NCBI RefSeq assembly: GCF_028421645.1
Contig: NZ_CP116887.1
Coordinates: 2,110,001 to 2,174,000, forward strand
Reading direction: 5' to 3'
DNA from: Aneurinibacillus sp. Ricciae_BoGa-3
GTDB taxonomy: Bacteria; Bacillota; Bacilli; Aneurinibacillales; Aneurinibacillaceae
DNA: 64,000 nucleotides
Each line of letters opens with the position of its first letter. The first letter of the stretch is position 1. Shown one piece after another: positions 34,927 through 43,820 of the stretch. The notes under the pieces are model-generated. The model was not told where the DNA came from and did no database searches. It saw only the letters and a list, made by a program, of their open reading frames with translations. The position numbers and the translations under genes are program-made.

Positions 34927-36036
34927 ATGCTAGAGTTTGATGTGATGGCAGATCAGTTAGTAACAATAAAAGTTATCGGGGTTGGGGGTGGCGGAAACAA
35001 CGCGGTAAACCGCATGATTCAGCATGGAATGCAAGGGGTGGAATTTATTGCTGTCAATACCGATGCCCAGGCACTTAAATTGTCACACGCCGAAATCAAA
35101 ATACAAATTGGTGACAATCTCACCAGAGGATTGGGAGCAGGAGCTAATCCCGAAATAGGCAGAAAAGCGGTCGAAGAAAGCAAACGTCAAATTCAGGAAG
35201 TGTTAGAAGGGGCAGATCTGGTATTTGTTACGGCTGGAATGGGTGGTGGCACAGGTACTGGGGCAGCGCCAGTTATTGCACAGATCGCACAAGAACTTGG
35301 TGCGCTAACCGTAGGCGTTGTCACACGGCCGTTTTCTTTTGAAGGCAGAAAGCGTGCAACTCAGGCTGCTAAAGGTATTGATTCCTTGAAAGATGCGGTG
35401 GATACATTGATCGTTATCCCTAATGATCGTTTATTAGAGATGGTGAATAAAAAGACGCCAATGATTGAAGCGTTCCGTGAGGTAGACAATATTTTGCGCC
35501 AAGGAGTACAAAGTATTTCGGATTTAATCAACGTTCCCGGCTTAATCAACTTAGATTTTGCAGATGTAAAGACTATTATGTCTAATAAGGGTGCTGCCCT
35601 AATGGGGATTGGCATTGCACAAGGCGAAAACCGTGCCGCAAAAGCAGCGAGAAATGCGATTTCGAGCCCCCTGTTAGAGACACCCATTGATGGCGCCCAG
35701 AATATCTTAATGAATATTACGGTTGGTGCCAATTTGAGTCTTCATGAAGTTCAAGAGGCTGCCGATATTGTGGCCGCTGCTTCGGATCAAGAATTGAATA
35801 TGATCTTCGGTTCCGTAATAAATGAAAATCTAAAGGATGAGATCGTTGTAACTGTGATTGCAACAGGGTTCAGTGAGCAAAATGTGTCTCAGCCAGACCA
35901 GGTGACCCACCCTTTGTTATCTTCAACGAAGCCAATGTTAGAACAGGCTGAAAGGCCGAAGGCGGACCCTGAGGAACATCAGGAGGATAACTTAGATATT
36001 CCGGCGTTCATGCGCATCCGGGGCGGCAGGCGTTAA
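34927..36036 (+). CDS. ftsZ: Cell division protein FtsZ, encoded outside a division cluster
   Basis: Tubulin-like GTPase of 369 aa that forms the division ring. GTP-binding [15 protein letters not shown] (residues 16-30), tubulin signature [10 protein letters not shown] (107-116), T7-loop [11 protein letters not shown] and the C-terminal peptide [11 protein letters not shown] for FtsA/SepF binding are intact. The variable linker is short (about 35 residues). Start ATG 34927 follows TTAGGAGGCG. ftsA, divIB and mur genes are absent; neighbours are a hypothetical gene and YitT, so this may be a second, accessory FtsZ. A GC-rich hairpin follows. Confidence 0.93.
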   Translation: MLEFDVMADQLVTIKVIGVGGGGNNAVNRMIQHGMQGVEFIAVNTDAQALKLSHAEIKIQIGDNLTRGLGAGANPEIGRKAVEESKRQIQEVLEGADLVFVTAGMGGGTGTGAAPVIAQIAQELGALTVGVVTRPFSFEGRKRATQAAKGIDSLKDAVDTLIVIPNDRLLEMVNKKTPMIEAFREVDNILRQGVQSISDLINVPGLINLDFADVKTIMSNKGAALMGIGIAQGENRAAKAARNAISSPLLETPIDGAQNILMNITVGANLSLHEVQEAADIVAAASDQELNMIFGSVINENLKDEIVVTVIATGFSEQNVSQPDQVTHPLLSSTKPMLEQAERPKADPEEHQEDNLDIPAFMRIRGGRR

Positions 36037-36050
36037 ACACAACATTTGAA

Positions 36051-36069
36051 GGGAGCCATGACGGCTCCC
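36051..36069 (+). terminator. Hairpin after ftsZ
   Basis: GGGAGCC (36051-36057) and GGCTCCC (36063-36069) pair over 5 nt; no T run follows, so it may stabilise the 3' end instead of ending transcription. Confidence 0.45.
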
Positions 36070-36185
36070 CCAATGAGAATTCGTTGACATTAACCCTGCG
36101 TGTTATACTGCAAAAACAGATAAAAAATTTTCCATGAGAGAAATTAAACGAAAGGATGATCAGGAGAATTGATTGGGGAGGATTT

Positions 36186-37028
36186 ATGGTAAACAGAGAA
36201 AATTATCGAATTTTTATTGAAATTATAAGTATTATATTTGGTAGTTTGCTGCTTGCTGTTGGCGCAAATACTTTATTGATTCCATCCAATCTACTTTCAG
36301 GAGGCGTCATAGGTATTTGCATGATTGTATATCACTTTTTAGGCTGGTCAGTAGGCACACAGTACTTCATTTATAACATTCCTCTTTTAATCATAGGATA
36401 TATCCACCTTGGAAAGAAATTTATCTTTTATACGGTGCTTGCAGTTGTTTTTGATACCATTTTTCTTCACTTGATTCCAATTCATCTTATGTGGACCAAC
36501 AACGTGATTTTAGCTTCCGTTTTTGGCGGTGTAGTCTCATTTGCAGGGGGAGCGATCATGCTACGTGTTGGGGGTTCCAACGGAGGGTTGGATATTATAG
36601 GCAGAGTGATTGCGAAACATAAAAATTTATCCATTGCCAAATTTGGTCTTATTGTAAACCTTATTATCGTTGCTGTTTCTGCTGTAATTTTTGATGTACA
36701 GGCGGCTATGTTTACAGTTCTTTCATTGTATGTGGGAGCTAAGACATATGAATCCCTATTAAATATCGCTGAAAGAAGTTCGGTGCTGATCGTTACAGAT
36801 AAGGGAGAGGAAATATCGGAGGCTTTGAATCAAGCGTTCCACCGTGGAGTTACATCATGGGAAGCTTTAGGTGCCTACTCACATACGGAGAAAAAAGTGA
36901 TCCTTTGTGTCATTGTAAATATTCAATGGACAGAGTTATGTCAAACCGTATTGAGTGTTGACCGCAACGCCTTTATTTCGGCTATGCCAGCCCATAAAAT
37001 CATCGGTAATTTCAAAAACGTTTGGTGA
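36186..37028 (+). CDS. YitT family membrane protein with DUF2179 domain
   Basis: 280 aa. Residues 1-200 form about five membrane helices, with LLAVGANTLLIPSNLLSGGVIGICMIVYH and MLRVGGSNGGLDIIGRVIAKH typical of YitT; the last 80 form the cytoplasmic DUF2179 domain (ITDKGEEISEALNQAFHRGVTSWEALGAYS). Function is unsettled in the family. GGGGAGGA (36175-36182) precedes ATG 36186; ATG 36156 is less likely. A shorter relative lies at 60,605. Confidence 0.9.
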   Translation: MVNRENYRIFIEIISIIFGSLLLAVGANTLLIPSNLLSGGVIGICMIVYHFLGWSVGTQYFIYNIPLLIIGYIHLGKKFIFYTVLAVVFDTIFLHLIPIHLMWTNNVILASVFGGVVSFAGGAIMLRVGGSNGGLDIIGRVIAKHKNLSIAKFGLIVNLIIVAVSAVIFDVQAAMFTVLSLYVGAKTYESLLNIAERSSVLIVTDKGEEISEALNQAFHRGVTSWEALGAYSHTEKKVILCVIVNIQWTELCQTVLSVDRNAFISAMPAHKIIGNFKNVW

Positions 37029-37048
37029 CTGGCGCGGCGCTAGATAGA

Positions 37049-37081
37049 AAAAACACTTTTCGCTGAGAAAAGTGTTTTTTC
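37049..37081. terminator. Strong terminator after YitT
   Basis: AAAACACTTTTC and GAAAAGTGTTTTTT pair over a 5-nt loop (37050-37061 / 37066-37080). The A and T runs make it work in both directions. Confidence 0.88.
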
Positions 37082-37153
37082 ATAACATATTCAACGGTTG
37101 CCTGAAATTTCGGAACAAGAAGGTAAAATTGGACAAAAAAGAAAGAGCAACTT

Positions 37154-37603
37154 TCATGGATTGCCCCTATTAGCTTTTATTCTTTTAAGAAGGAATAATC
37201 CAATGCCTACACCCACAAAAATCCCGAAAATACCTAACCATATTCCGCCCAATACATCTCTTGAGTATATGACACCAATTGTTCCAAAGTATGCACCGAA
37301 TACGAACGGAACAGCAATATAGGGTGAACTACCACCCCCTGCGTCTTTATATGCATCCCAAATACCGAACATATAAATACATGGGTAAAACATTAACCAT
37401 TGATAATTTGTATTGGCTATTGTTTCTGATATATCACCGTGGAAACTTGAAATGATAACTTCATTTAAATGGGATTGGACATTAATTAGAAATTCCAAGC
37501 CAATGAGTAACAGACCTTTAAAAAACTTACCGTTCAGAATTTGCCCAAACCCAGGTAAGGCAATACTCCAAAGCAATACCTCGATACCGTGGTGCTTTTT
37601 CAT
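37154..37603 (-). CDS. Hypothetical membrane protein, 149 aa
   Basis: Four hydrophobic segments. The N-terminal VLLWSIALPGFGQILNGKFFKGLLLIGLEFL resembles TM2/DUF5683-type small membrane proteins, and the C-terminal segment is Gly-rich (GIFGIFVGVGIGLFLL). ATG 37603 follows a GGGACGGG ribosome site. The gene is 28 bp downstream of the DUF3231 gene and may be co-transcribed with it. Confidence 0.7.
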   Translation of the reverse strand: MKKHHGIEVLLWSIALPGFGQILNGKFFKGLLLIGLEFLINVQSHLNEVIISSFHGDISETIANTNYQWLMFYPCIYMFGIWDAYKDAGGGSSPYIAVPFVFGAYFGTIGVIYSRDVLGGIWLGIFGIFVGVGIGLFLLKRIKANRGNP

Positions 37604-37631
37604 TCCCGTCCCAGCTCTACTTTACTGTTAA

Positions 37632-38651
37632 TCAAAGTCGTACTAACTGTTTACGGTCTTCTACTTGCGGTGGTTGCTCCATCCAGCCATTATTAATCAT
37701 AATATTAGCTCCATCTTCGACATACACTTGCGTTTCTGTAATAATACGTTGGTATTGAACAACTAAATCTTTTCTCATTGATACTGACATTCCAGTACCG
37801 TAAAAGCCTACCGCTGTATTAATCAAGAACAGTGCATGATACGTCATCAATTTATCTGAAAAGGGCGGAACCGTCGAATTGGTTACTTCTGATTCCCAAT
37901 GTTTAGGTGAGGGCAGGTTGTTCTTATGTAAGATGGAACTAAAAGCATCGATGTGTTTAAGACCAATGTCAGTTCCCCTTACCATTAACGCCCGAACTTC
38001 CTTTGACTTAGCAACTTGACTAAAGCCAATGAGTAACGCTCTAGTCATGATGGTTTTTTTTAAATTGAAGAAGATATGGCTAATTTCAAGCGAGTTTAAA
38101 GGTCTCTTTCCTTCAAACCAGCCGTTTAAAAATGATTGCCGTTCAACAAAATCAACTTTTTCTGGTGTTGCAATATAGGGGGGTCTTGAGTAAAGTCCCT
38201 TAGACAGTAGAACATTTATGGACTTCTGGTACAATTCCATAGAGGTTTCATTACAATGAATATAGTAATCACGAATATCTGAACGGGTTGAGGTAGTCAA
38301 TGAAAGTGCATATCCAGTTAAACCATGAACTGTCATTTGAAGTAAATAATCTAACCCAAATGTATCTGCAAACAAACGAGGTGCTTTTAGGTTCACATCT
38401 TCATCCGTGAATCCGTAAGGAACAGGATAGCCTTCTTCCTTGAAAATCCCGGCAATGGTTTTGACATGAACTTTTGCTAACTCCAGGGCGTATTCAAAAA
38501 CTGGTCGGATTTCACGATCCTCAACCTTTTCCAACATGTATTTAAGTACACAAATGGCCATACTGTCGTTCATGTAATTGGTCCAAAGATTTGCTATTTC
38601 TGGTGCGGTTAATCGGATGCTATGCTCTGTTTGATGTTTTGTATGTTCCAT
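37632..38651 (-). CDS. DUF3231 family protein
   Basis: 339 aa made of two repeated four-helix, ferritin-like halves (residues about 12-170 and 185-330), each beginning with the LTAPEIANLWTNYMNDSM type of helix. The family is common in spore-forming Bacillales and often spore-associated; its function is unknown. GGAGGTATAAAA precedes ATG 38651. A small membrane protein gene follows on the same strand. Confidence 0.88.
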   Translation of the reverse strand: MEHTKHQTEHSIRLTAPEIANLWTNYMNDSMAICVLKYMLEKVEDREIRPVFEYALELAKVHVKTIAGIFKEEGYPVPYGFTDEDVNLKAPRLFADTFGLDYLLQMTVHGLTGYALSLTTSTRSDIRDYYIHCNETSMELYQKSINVLLSKGLYSRPPYIATPEKVDFVERQSFLNGWFEGKRPLNSLEISHIFFNLKKTIMTRALLIGFSQVAKSKEVRALMVRGTDIGLKHIDAFSSILHKNNLPSPKHWESEVTNSTVPPFSDKLMTYHALFLINTAVGFYGTGMSVSMRKDLVVQYQRIITETQVYVEDGANIMINNGWMEQPPQVEDRKQLVRL

Positions 38652-38877
38652 AATGATTTTTATACCTCCGTATTGTTTACCAGTTTTTATGCATAATTGT
38701 CAAGCAAAAACTCTATCTTCCGTAGCTTAATTTCCCCACCAAAAGGCTTATTCATACGGTCATTTCTTCTCGTCTTATAGCTTGAGTATCGATGTTCTCA
38801 GATTTATCGGGGAGTGATGCGAGATCATTGTCCCAGCCAACCTAAACATGGTTTCTACTAGTAGCCGTTGAATCGGA

Positions 38878-39147
38878 CTATTGCCTTTTTGTGGTTTGTT
38901 TCCAAAGCTGATGGGTTCCTATTGCTGATCCTGCGGCAATCATGCCATTCGCAATTCCTCTAACTGAAAAACCCACAGTAGCAATCCCAGATGCTATTCC
39001 AGCAAACAAGATAATCCACGCAATGATCCAATCAGGACATTTGGGTGTGATTTTTAGGATTGTTCCTAATACAAGCAGTGCTGGTATCACCCCAAGCAAT
39101 GCAGGATCAAGCGTGACATCTGAAATAAGTTTGCTGATTTCCTCCAT
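38878..39147 (-). CDS. Phage holin-like small membrane protein
   Basis: 89 aa with three hydrophobic segments and a charged tail (HQLWKQTTKRQ). Opening MEEISKLISDVTLDPALLGVIPALLVLGTILK matches the Bacillus phage holin 5 family. Holins permeabilise the membrane for lysins, but no lysin or phage gene is near, so this is a chromosomal relative, perhaps used in spore or cell-wall processes. ATG 39147 has a GGGGAATT ribosome site. Confidence 0.8.
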   Translation of the reverse strand: MEEISKLISDVTLDPALLGVIPALLVLGTILKITPKCPDWIIAWIILFAGIASGIATVGFSVRGIANGMIAAGSAIGTHQLWKQTTKRQ

Positions 39148-39280
39148 AAGAATTCCCCTTACATAAAATATTACTACTTTATTTTTATGCTAAATAATAA
39201 ATAATGTATCGACTGGTGTGTAATACTTTCCCTTTTTCAATCGGGCTCAGCTAGAGTGGTAGGAAAAGCGTTTTTACTAA

Positions 39281-39310
39281 AAAAAGCAAACCCAAAAGGT
39301 TTGCTTTTTT
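39281..39310. terminator. Terminator
   Basis: AAAAAGCAAACC (39281-39292), 6-nt loop, GGTTTGCTTTTTT (39299-39310). It would end the minus-strand zinc-ribbon ORF just upstream. Confidence 0.82.
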
Positions 39311-39317
39311 CCTCGTT

Positions 39318-39440
39318 CTACTCTTGCGTAAAATCATCGCTGTATGTTTCGCTTGCTCTTTCTCTGCAATCCATACATTCCACCCGATTTTTTTCCCAGG
39401 ACACCAGTTCCCTGCCGCACGTAATACACAATTCGATAAT
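39318..39440 (-). CDS. Tiny zinc-ribbon protein with probable ATT start
   Basis: A 40-codon frame carrying two CxxC pairs spaced like a zinc ribbon: CITC near residues 5-8 and CMDC near 23-26, followed by an acidic tail SETYSDDFTQE. AAAAAGGAG (39450-39458) lies 9 nt before the codon ATT 39440, the only suitable start; the next in-frame start, TTG, would be 3 codons later and too far. A terminator follows the stop by 8 bp. The layout of ribosome site, frame and terminator supports a real gene missed by standard start rules. Confidence 0.55.
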   Translation of the reverse strand: MIELCITCGRELVSWEKNRVECMDCRERASETYSDDFTQE

Positions 39441-39621
39441 AACCTGTCACTCCTTTTTAATACATCTTATGATTGAACTCATTTACATATGCGGCATCTA
39501 TCAGGGCTATGTAAAATTTCAGCATTCACCACGCAGAGACGGCACTTTCTCTGGATTTGTACCCCTGGCAAAATTTTGCCTTGTAACAGCCAATTGTGAA
39601 TATCCAATAAAAAACTCCCGT

Positions 39622-39630
39622 CATATGCTA
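39622..39630 (+). promoter_or_regulatory. Possible sporulation (SigK/SigE) -10 element
   Basis: CATATGCTA fits the SigK -10 consensus CATANNNTA and is 33 bp before the coat kinase start. A matching -35 is not clear, so this is tentative. Confidence 0.3.
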
Positions 39631-39663
39631 TGAAAAAAACCAACAGAAGAGCGGAGCAAACGA

Positions 39664-40683
39664 ATGGTCACTGAAAAACAGGTTATCCAAACTGCAATAA
39701 AATTTAATCTTAAGGCAAAAAAAGTTTTTTTAATAAAAACAGGCGTGTACCGTGTAGTGTCAGCCAAAGGAAAACCCTATTGCCTAAAAAGAATGAGATA
39801 CTCTTCCGAACGCTTACGATGGATGGATCAAACACTCCAAAAACTTCGAACTCACGGCTTTGCCACTGTAGCGTGGCGGCGGCCGCACACGGCAACCGGC
39901 AGAACTTTATTTGTTCGATCGAGTAAACAACCATATTTCTATATTTTAACCCCGTGGATTCAAGGACGTATGCCTTCCATCGAGTCATGCCAAGACTTGC
40001 GTACTTGTGCGACAACATTGGCTGACTTTCATCTTGCAGGTCAAAAAATAAAGATTTCAACTGCAGGAGCACCCAATATGCTCGGCCGCTGGCCCAACAT
40101 GCTGAATGATAAGGCCCGTATGCTGTTTAAAAACATTCAAAGAGCTGAAAAAAATGAGAGCAGTGCTGCACTTACTGGGCTTCTTCATACACACGGAGAT
40201 TGGCTGGCTGAGAGAGTGCATAAAGCTTTAAAGCTGTTGGATGAAACTGATTACGCTTTATTTTGCCGGAAAGCAGCAAATAAAGGTGTGCTGTGTCATG
40301 GAGACAGCGGCCCGAAAAATTTTGTGTTAAGCCAGAAAGGCAATTATCTGATTGATTTTGAAACACTGCGTATTGACTTGCGGACTTATGACCTGTTTCG
40401 CCTTATTCGCCTCTCATGCAAAAGCAGCGGCTGGAATATCGATACTGCGCGTTGTATTCTAGACGGTTATCAAGCGGTTTCAAAGCTGGAACCTATTGAA
40501 TATGATTTGTTGAGGGTGTGGCTGCAATTCCCTTATAAGGCATGTAAATTGCTTTCCTCTTATGAACACGCAAATCAACAACACAGACGGCGTCTGGAGC
40601 ATAAACTAGCAAATACAATAAAAGACGAACAGGATATTTCTGTTTTTCTGAATCGCCTTGATAGTTATAGGAACAGGAAGTGA
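39664..40683 (+). CDS. CotS-family spore coat kinase-like protein
   Basis: Aminoglycoside phosphotransferase-fold protein of 339 aa, the type found in spore coats (CotS, CotI, YutH). The kinase loop is GVLCHGDSGPKNFVLS and the metal Asp is in YLIDFETLRID, so the active site looks intact. The N-lobe begins with KQVIQTAIKFNLKAKKVFLIKTGVYRV. The stop overlaps the next gene region, and two glycosyltransferases and a HipA-like kinase follow. Probably made in the mother cell and incorporated into the coat. Confidence 0.86.
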   Translation: MVTEKQVIQTAIKFNLKAKKVFLIKTGVYRVVSAKGKPYCLKRMRYSSERLRWMDQTLQKLRTHGFATVAWRRPHTATGRTLFVRSSKQPYFYILTPWIQGRMPSIESCQDLRTCATTLADFHLAGQKIKISTAGAPNMLGRWPNMLNDKARMLFKNIQRAEKNESSAALTGLLHTHGDWLAERVHKALKLLDETDYALFCRKAANKGVLCHGDSGPKNFVLSQKGNYLIDFETLRIDLRTYDLFRLIRLSCKSSGWNIDTARCILDGYQAVSKLEPIEYDLLRVWLQFPYKACKLLSSYEHANQQHRRRLEHKLANTIKDEQDISVFLNRLDSYRNRK

Positions 40684-40685
40684 CC

Positions 40686-41795
40686 ATGATGCGTTGCTGG
40701 GTATTAACCTATGAATACAATCCTTTCATCATTGGCGGGCTCGGTATTGTAGCCACCCATCTTACCCGGTCTCTTGCCCGAGACGGGCTGGATGTAACGG
40801 TCATTTCCCGGTCTGGCAAGCCCCATATCCAAACGAATCGAAAAAAACATCTGAACATCGTCCGCTTTCCTGCGACATCAAAGTACTATTCCGTCAAAGA
40901 CCGTACGTTCTGCTCCCATTCTATTGATGACTGGCTGGCAAAAAACAGCTATGAAAAGCCACAGATTCTTCATATCCACAGCGTGCATTTTGCCAAAACA
41001 GCCCGCTACCTTAAGCTCAAATTTAACGCCCCGGTTGTATACACTTGCCATTCTTTAGTCAGGATGGAAAAACTCAGCAAGGCCAGGTCCTTAGTAGCGA
41101 GGCAGCAGGAAGAGCTTCTTTCATTTGCCGATGCAGTTGTCGTACCCAGCCTGTGGCTTAAAAGTAAAACGAAAGAGCTGTACCCTCATCTGAAAGATAA
41201 ATTGCATGTGATTGAAAATGGCGTCCATGTAAAAAGGGAACGATGCAGCGGCCCGCGTCATCATCTGCTTAACGTTGGCCGTCTGGTTCGCTCTAAAGGT
41301 ATCGAAAAGCTGCTTGGGGCAGTGGCTATTTTGTCCAAAAAACACCCGAAGCTAAAGCTGGATGTGGTAGGCACGGGTTCCTCTGCTTACCGCAAGCATT
41401 TACGCTTACTTGCCCGAACATATCAGATAACGGAACGAATCCGCTGGCTTGGATTTAAAACGCCGAAGCAGGTTCAACAACTTTATTCGTCCTATGGGGT
41501 TGTAGTTGTGCCAAGTCCGAATGAATCATTTGGTCTTGTAGCGCTTGAAGCGCTGGCGAACAATATTCCGCTGGTGTCAACCCGCTCAGGCGGGTTAGCG
41601 GAATTTGTAAATAGCAGCGTTGCAGAAATCATACACCGGGTGAGCCCTGAAGAGATCGCACAGGCCATTGAAAATATGTGGAAACAGGAGGAACTAACCA
41701 ATCGGAGGGTAGCGGAAGGGAGAAAAATGGCCTTGCAATATTCGTGGCCGAATATTGCAGCAAGGTATCACAGTCTGTTCACTTCCATTTTGTAA
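40686..41795 (+). CDS. Glycosyltransferase family 4 (GT-B), spore-coat type
   Basis: Retaining GT-B enzyme of 369 aa. N-terminal EYNPFIIGGLGIVATHLTRSLARDG is the glycan-binding Rossmann half; LLNVGRLVRSKGIEKLL and PSPNESFGLVALEALANNIPLVST are the nucleotide-sugar half, with the E(x7)E motif. ATG 40686 or 40689 follows AGGAAG; the gene begins 2 bp after the kinase stop. It resembles CotSA, which sits next to CotS in B. subtilis. The sugar donor is unknown. Confidence 0.88.
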   Translation: MMRCWVLTYEYNPFIIGGLGIVATHLTRSLARDGLDVTVISRSGKPHIQTNRKKHLNIVRFPATSKYYSVKDRTFCSHSIDDWLAKNSYEKPQILHIHSVHFAKTARYLKLKFNAPVVYTCHSLVRMEKLSKARSLVARQQEELLSFADAVVVPSLWLKSKTKELYPHLKDKLHVIENGVHVKRERCSGPRHHLLNVGRLVRSKGIEKLLGAVAILSKKHPKLKLDVVGTGSSAYRKHLRLLARTYQITERIRWLGFKTPKQVQQLYSSYGVVVVPSPNESFGLVALEALANNIPLVSTRSGGLAEFVNSSVAEIIHRVSPEEIAQAIENMWKQEELTNRRVAEGRKMALQYSWPNIAARYHSLFTSIL

Positions 41796-41812
41796 GAAAA
41801 GGAGAGGGCCAG

Positions 41813-42622
41813 TTGAAACAAAAAAGGTGGAAGCTTGTTAAGGCATGGAAGTCGAAGCGCCAAGGCCAGGTATGGATTGTAAAAAATAAAGAGGGTACAC
41901 GCGGTTATTTTAAATTTACAACACGTAAACAATGGTATTTTTCAGGCCCCATGATTGCAAATGAGTGGATAGCGGCTTCTCTTGCTAACCGGTTGGGATT
42001 TCCTGTGGCACAATTGACCACTGCATCCGTACGCGGACCAGATGGCGTCATTCGTAGAGGGGTTGTTTCTGTAGAAGTGCCGGCACAAGAGGTTATCACA
42101 TGGCGGGAGGCAGATGAGAAGGTCCATTGTGCGCCTGAGCAGTATTTGAACCACATTGAGAAATTATGCACCCTTGTTGTGTTTGATGCATGGATTGCGA
42201 ATATTGACCGGGCGTTAGGTAAAAACCTCATTCTTTACCGCGATCACCCTGATGAGAAGTACAACTGGTACCTCATTGATCACGGCCATGCTTTGTATGG
42301 TTCACCGCGAAAATGGAAGCGTGGAGCCTGGAATAGTTTATTATGGCAGCAATTGTGGCGGTTTTACCATGTACCGAATGGGCTGCTTCGGATTCAATCC
42401 TCTTTTTCCGCATTGGAGCCGATGATCCGGAAAATAGAATCCCTTAGATCTTCTGAAATTGATGCCGCACTTAAAAATGTCCCCCGGGGATATTTACGCC
42501 ACAAAGAGAGTTTGTTTATTAAAAGACTTCTTTTGCATCGGCAGAAGCGTATACGGAAAATAATAATAAACTGGCTTGCATTTAAAGGAACCAAAGAGTA
42601 CGGTAACGAAGTTAGGATGTGA
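41813..42622 (+). CDS. HipA-like kinase-fold protein
   Basis: 269 aa resembling the HipA_2 kinase group. An N-terminal lobe with FKFTTRKQWYFSGPMIANEWIAASLANRLG is followed by VFDAWIANIDRALGKNLILY and YLIDHGHALYG, which fit catalytic and metal-binding loops (D-x-x-N and DHG). TTG 41813 has AAAGGAGAGGG (41798-41808). It lies between two glycosyltransferases. Unlike toxin HipA there is no HipB antitoxin, so a coat-modification role is more likely. Confidence 0.8.
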   Translation: MKQKRWKLVKAWKSKRQGQVWIVKNKEGTRGYFKFTTRKQWYFSGPMIANEWIAASLANRLGFPVAQLTTASVRGPDGVIRRGVVSVEVPAQEVITWREADEKVHCAPEQYLNHIEKLCTLVVFDAWIANIDRALGKNLILYRDHPDEKYNWYLIDHGHALYGSPRKWKRGAWNSLLWQQLWRFYHVPNGLLRIQSSFSALEPMIRKIESLRSSEIDAALKNVPRGYLRHKESLFIKRLLLHRQKRIRKIIINWLAFKGTKEYGNEVRM

Positions 42623-42626
42623 TGCG

Positions 42627-43757
42627 TTGAACATATTAATTATCGCACCTTCCATATATACGGTTTCTGCCGGTACAGGAAGCTCAGTGGAAATATCTAT
42701 TTACCAGATAGCGAAGCAAACAGCAAAATACCACAACGTTACAATATTCAGCAGAAAGCGAAACAATTTGCCTAAAATTTCCACCAATGACAACCTGAAA
42801 ATAGTAAGGGTTACAGGTAAAGATAATTATTTGGAAAAGGCCGTTAGTTATGCTTCAAGGCATAAGTATGACTGTATTCAAATCGAGAATCGTCCACGCT
42901 ATGTCCTTTCACTGCGGAATAAGTTTCCTTCCACACCGCTTATTCTTGTTCTGCATTCCTATGTTTATATGAATGAACTGGATAGAATTGAAAAGGATAA
43001 GGTTTTGCAGGCAGCGGATGCAATAATCTGCAACAGCAGTTTTTTGATGAAAACTTATGTGCAGGAATTCCCTGCCTACACTGATAAATTCCACTATTTT
43101 CATCTGGGCGTAGACACCAAGCGTTTTACTCCTCCAACTCGCAGGCAAAAGCAAAAAATGATCGCCAACACACTGCCAAAGCGATCTTATAACGTACTCT
43201 ATACGGGCCGAATCGTGCCAGGTAAAGGGATTCACATTCTTATCCGGGCGTTAGGGCAAGTAAGGAAGAAACACCGGGCTGTACGGCTCCTTGTCGTAGG
43301 GCCATGCATTAGCCAAAAGTATAAAACAAGACTGCACCACGAAGCGCAGAAAGCAGAAGTTCAGGTTCAATTCATTAAAACAGTAAAACCATCAGCTATG
43401 CATCAAATTTATTGGCTTGCTCACTGTTTTGTTTGTCCCACACAACTGCCTGAAGCGTTTGGCCTTGTCAATGTGGAGGCGATGGCATCAGGCCTGCCCG
43501 TTATCGCTTCGAAGAGAGGCGGAATTCCCGAAATCATTAACGAGGACTGCGGCATCTTAATAGAGGATTATAAGAACCCGGAAGCATTCGCCAAAGCCAT
43601 TCTAAAACTGATTGTGTCACCCAATCTTGCAGATTCCCTCGCACGCAATGGAAGAGCGCTGGCGTTGCAAAAATTTGACTGGGTGAAGACAGCCAAGCGC
43701 TACATTGAATTTTATACGTATATATCCAATAGCCGTGTCCAAAATGTGTTGCATTGA
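42627..43757 (+). CDS. Glycosyltransferase family 4 (GT-B), spore-coat type
   Basis: Second GT-B enzyme, 376 aa. LIIAPSIYTVSAGTGSSVEISIYQIAKQ opens the acceptor half; VLYTGRIVPGKGIHILIRAL and CPTQLPEAFGLVNVEAMASGLPVIASKRGGIPE mark the donor half with the E(x7)E motif. TTG 42627 follows AGGATGTGA four bases after the HipA-like stop. Last gene of the cluster; a terminator follows. Confidence 0.88.
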   Translation: MNILIIAPSIYTVSAGTGSSVEISIYQIAKQTAKYHNVTIFSRKRNNLPKISTNDNLKIVRVTGKDNYLEKAVSYASRHKYDCIQIENRPRYVLSLRNKFPSTPLILVLHSYVYMNELDRIEKDKVLQAADAIICNSSFLMKTYVQEFPAYTDKFHYFHLGVDTKRFTPPTRRQKQKMIANTLPKRSYNVLYTGRIVPGKGIHILIRALGQVRKKHRAVRLLVVGPCISQKYKTRLHHEAQKAEVQVQFIKTVKPSAMHQIYWLAHCFVCPTQLPEAFGLVNVEAMASGLPVIASKRGGIPEIINEDCGILIEDYKNPEAFAKAILKLIVSPNLADSLARNGRALALQKFDWVKTAKRYIEFYTYISNSRVQNVLH

Positions 43758-43762
43758 TTAAA

Positions 43763-43793
43763 AGCCGGCACGCTGGCCGGCTCTTGTATTTTT
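43763..43793. terminator. Terminator between convergent genes
   Basis: AGCCGGC (43763-43769), 6-nt loop, GCCGGCT (43776-43782), then CTTGTATTTTT. Confidence 0.75.
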
Positions 43794-43820
43794 ACGTATT
43801 TAATTATTCAGGGTATAACG

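Noticed and set aside
36084..36109. SigA promoter TTGACA/TATACT before YitT
   Set aside because: The spacer is only 14 bp, too short for normal SigA recognition.
38878..39147. Prophage signal from the holin-like gene
   Set aside because: No lysin, structural, integrase or repressor gene is nearby; isolated holin-like genes are common on Bacillus chromosomes.
39256..39633. 125-codon plus-strand frame
   Set aside because: It runs through a strong terminator, has no ribosome site or family features, and lies opposite the better-supported zinc-ribbon frame.
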